Of a stretch of DNA of 64,000 bases, positions 63,883-64,000 are shown one piece after another; the first letter of the stretch is position 1, and each line of letters starts with the position of its first letter. The stretch is from Sphingomonas_B tabacisoli (GTDB lineage: Bacteria; Pseudomonadota; Alphaproteobacteria; Sphingomonadales; Sphingomonadaceae): NCBI RefSeq assembly GCF_042678385.1, contig NZ_JBHUDY010000001.1, forward strand, positions 2,294,001 through 2,358,000. Direction: 5' to 3'. A model generated the notes under the pieces. The model saw only the letters and a program-made list of their open reading frames with translations. It made no database searches and was not told where the DNA came from. The position numbers and the translations under genes are program-made.

Positions 63883-64000
63883 CGCGGAGTCTCCGACGCG
63901 GCCCGGATCCGGCCGCCTTGTGCCATTCTAAGCCGTGCGCCGCGCCAATCAACCGAGCGCGCAAAGAAGCTGGCAACGAACACGGCAAAGCTGAGGACGT
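63879..64000 (-). CDS. hpnI: C-terminal end of hopanoid-associated glycosyltransferase HpnI (partial)
   Basis: The last 39 codons of a gene that enters from the right edge. The residues VLSFAVFVASFFARSVDWRG form a hydrophobic helix followed by the basic W-R-G-x-R-L-R segment seen at the ends of membrane glycosyltransferases. Its position directly before hpnJ, with an ATGA overlap, identifies it as hpnI, which adds N-acetylglucosamine to bacteriohopanetetrol. The identification rests mainly on context. Confidence 0.65.
   Translation of the reverse strand, partial: VLSFAVFVASFFARSVDWRGARLRMAQGGRIRAASETPR

Overview
The window is GC-rich, densely packed chromosomal DNA, most likely from an alphaproteobacterium of the order Sphingomonadales. 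The pointers are two proteins with a PEPxxWA-type PEP-CTERM anchor, a hopanoid side-chain operon (hpnI-J-K-L), an NDUFA12/DUF2155/aat neighbourhood, an mlaEFD-lipoprotein operon, and palindromic intergenic repeats built on CCCCGGCGAAGG and GAGCGAAGTCGAGG. I see no plasmid, phage, insertion-sequence or CRISPR features. The order-level placement is an inference; no rRNA is present.

Layout. 1-6.9 kb: end of an outer-membrane barrel gene, a DUF347 membrane protein, topA, an unrecognised 717-residue protein with an internal duplication, and a PEP-CTERM protein. 7-13.3 kb: an acyl-CoA ligase, the lgt-midA-GNAT-pgeF operon and a Cys/Met-metabolism PLP enzyme. 13.3-16.8 kb: a phospholipid-transport operon (mlaE, mlaF, mlaD, PqiC-like lipoprotein) closed by a hairpin that also contains the stop codon of the convergent pepN. 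16.8-25.8 kb: pepN, a tandem alpha/beta-hydrolase protein, an RNase H-fold protein, a YjbR protein, a serine hydrolase, rarA, a PadR regulator and a small ORF. 26-34.7 kb: a 1908-residue soluble poly-HAMP hybrid histidine kinase whose HAMP region is an exact 9 x 276-bp array, a second hybrid kinase, and a convergent three-gene operon of two small membrane proteins and a small winged-helix-like protein.

34.8-43.1 kb is the most system-like region: nine same-strand, mostly overlapping genes encode a PQQ alcohol dehydrogenase with the lanthanide-type Asp pair, two c-type cytochromes, cytochrome oxidase subunits II (with fused cytochrome c), I and III, a small membrane protein, a CtaG-type assembly factor and a XoxJ/MxaJ-like periplasmic binding protein. 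Read together they form a self-contained periplasmic route from alcohol to oxygen.

43.1-53.5 kb: a thiolase-like protein, a Gly/Pro-rich protein, a lipoprotein, a double-PilZ protein, VanZ, aat, DUF2155, NDUFA12, a double cold-shock protein, recX, a fatty-acyl-AMP ligase and a GGDEF-EAL protein. 53.5-57.4 kb: tRNA-Trp, a PEP-CTERM gene, secE, nusG and an OmpR/EnvZ-type pair. 57.5-59.7 kb: carbonic anhydrase plus a SulP transporter. 59.7-64 kb: hpnL, a ferritin-like diiron protein, hpnK, hpnJ and the end of hpnI.

Two recurring local habits stand out. Consecutive genes very often overlap by 4 nt (ATGA or GTGA), and in three of these junctions the overlap appears to use a non-standard start (ATAA at midA, CTGA at hpnL and at hpnK). 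Three convergent pairs share a single CTAG in which each strand reads its TAG stop.
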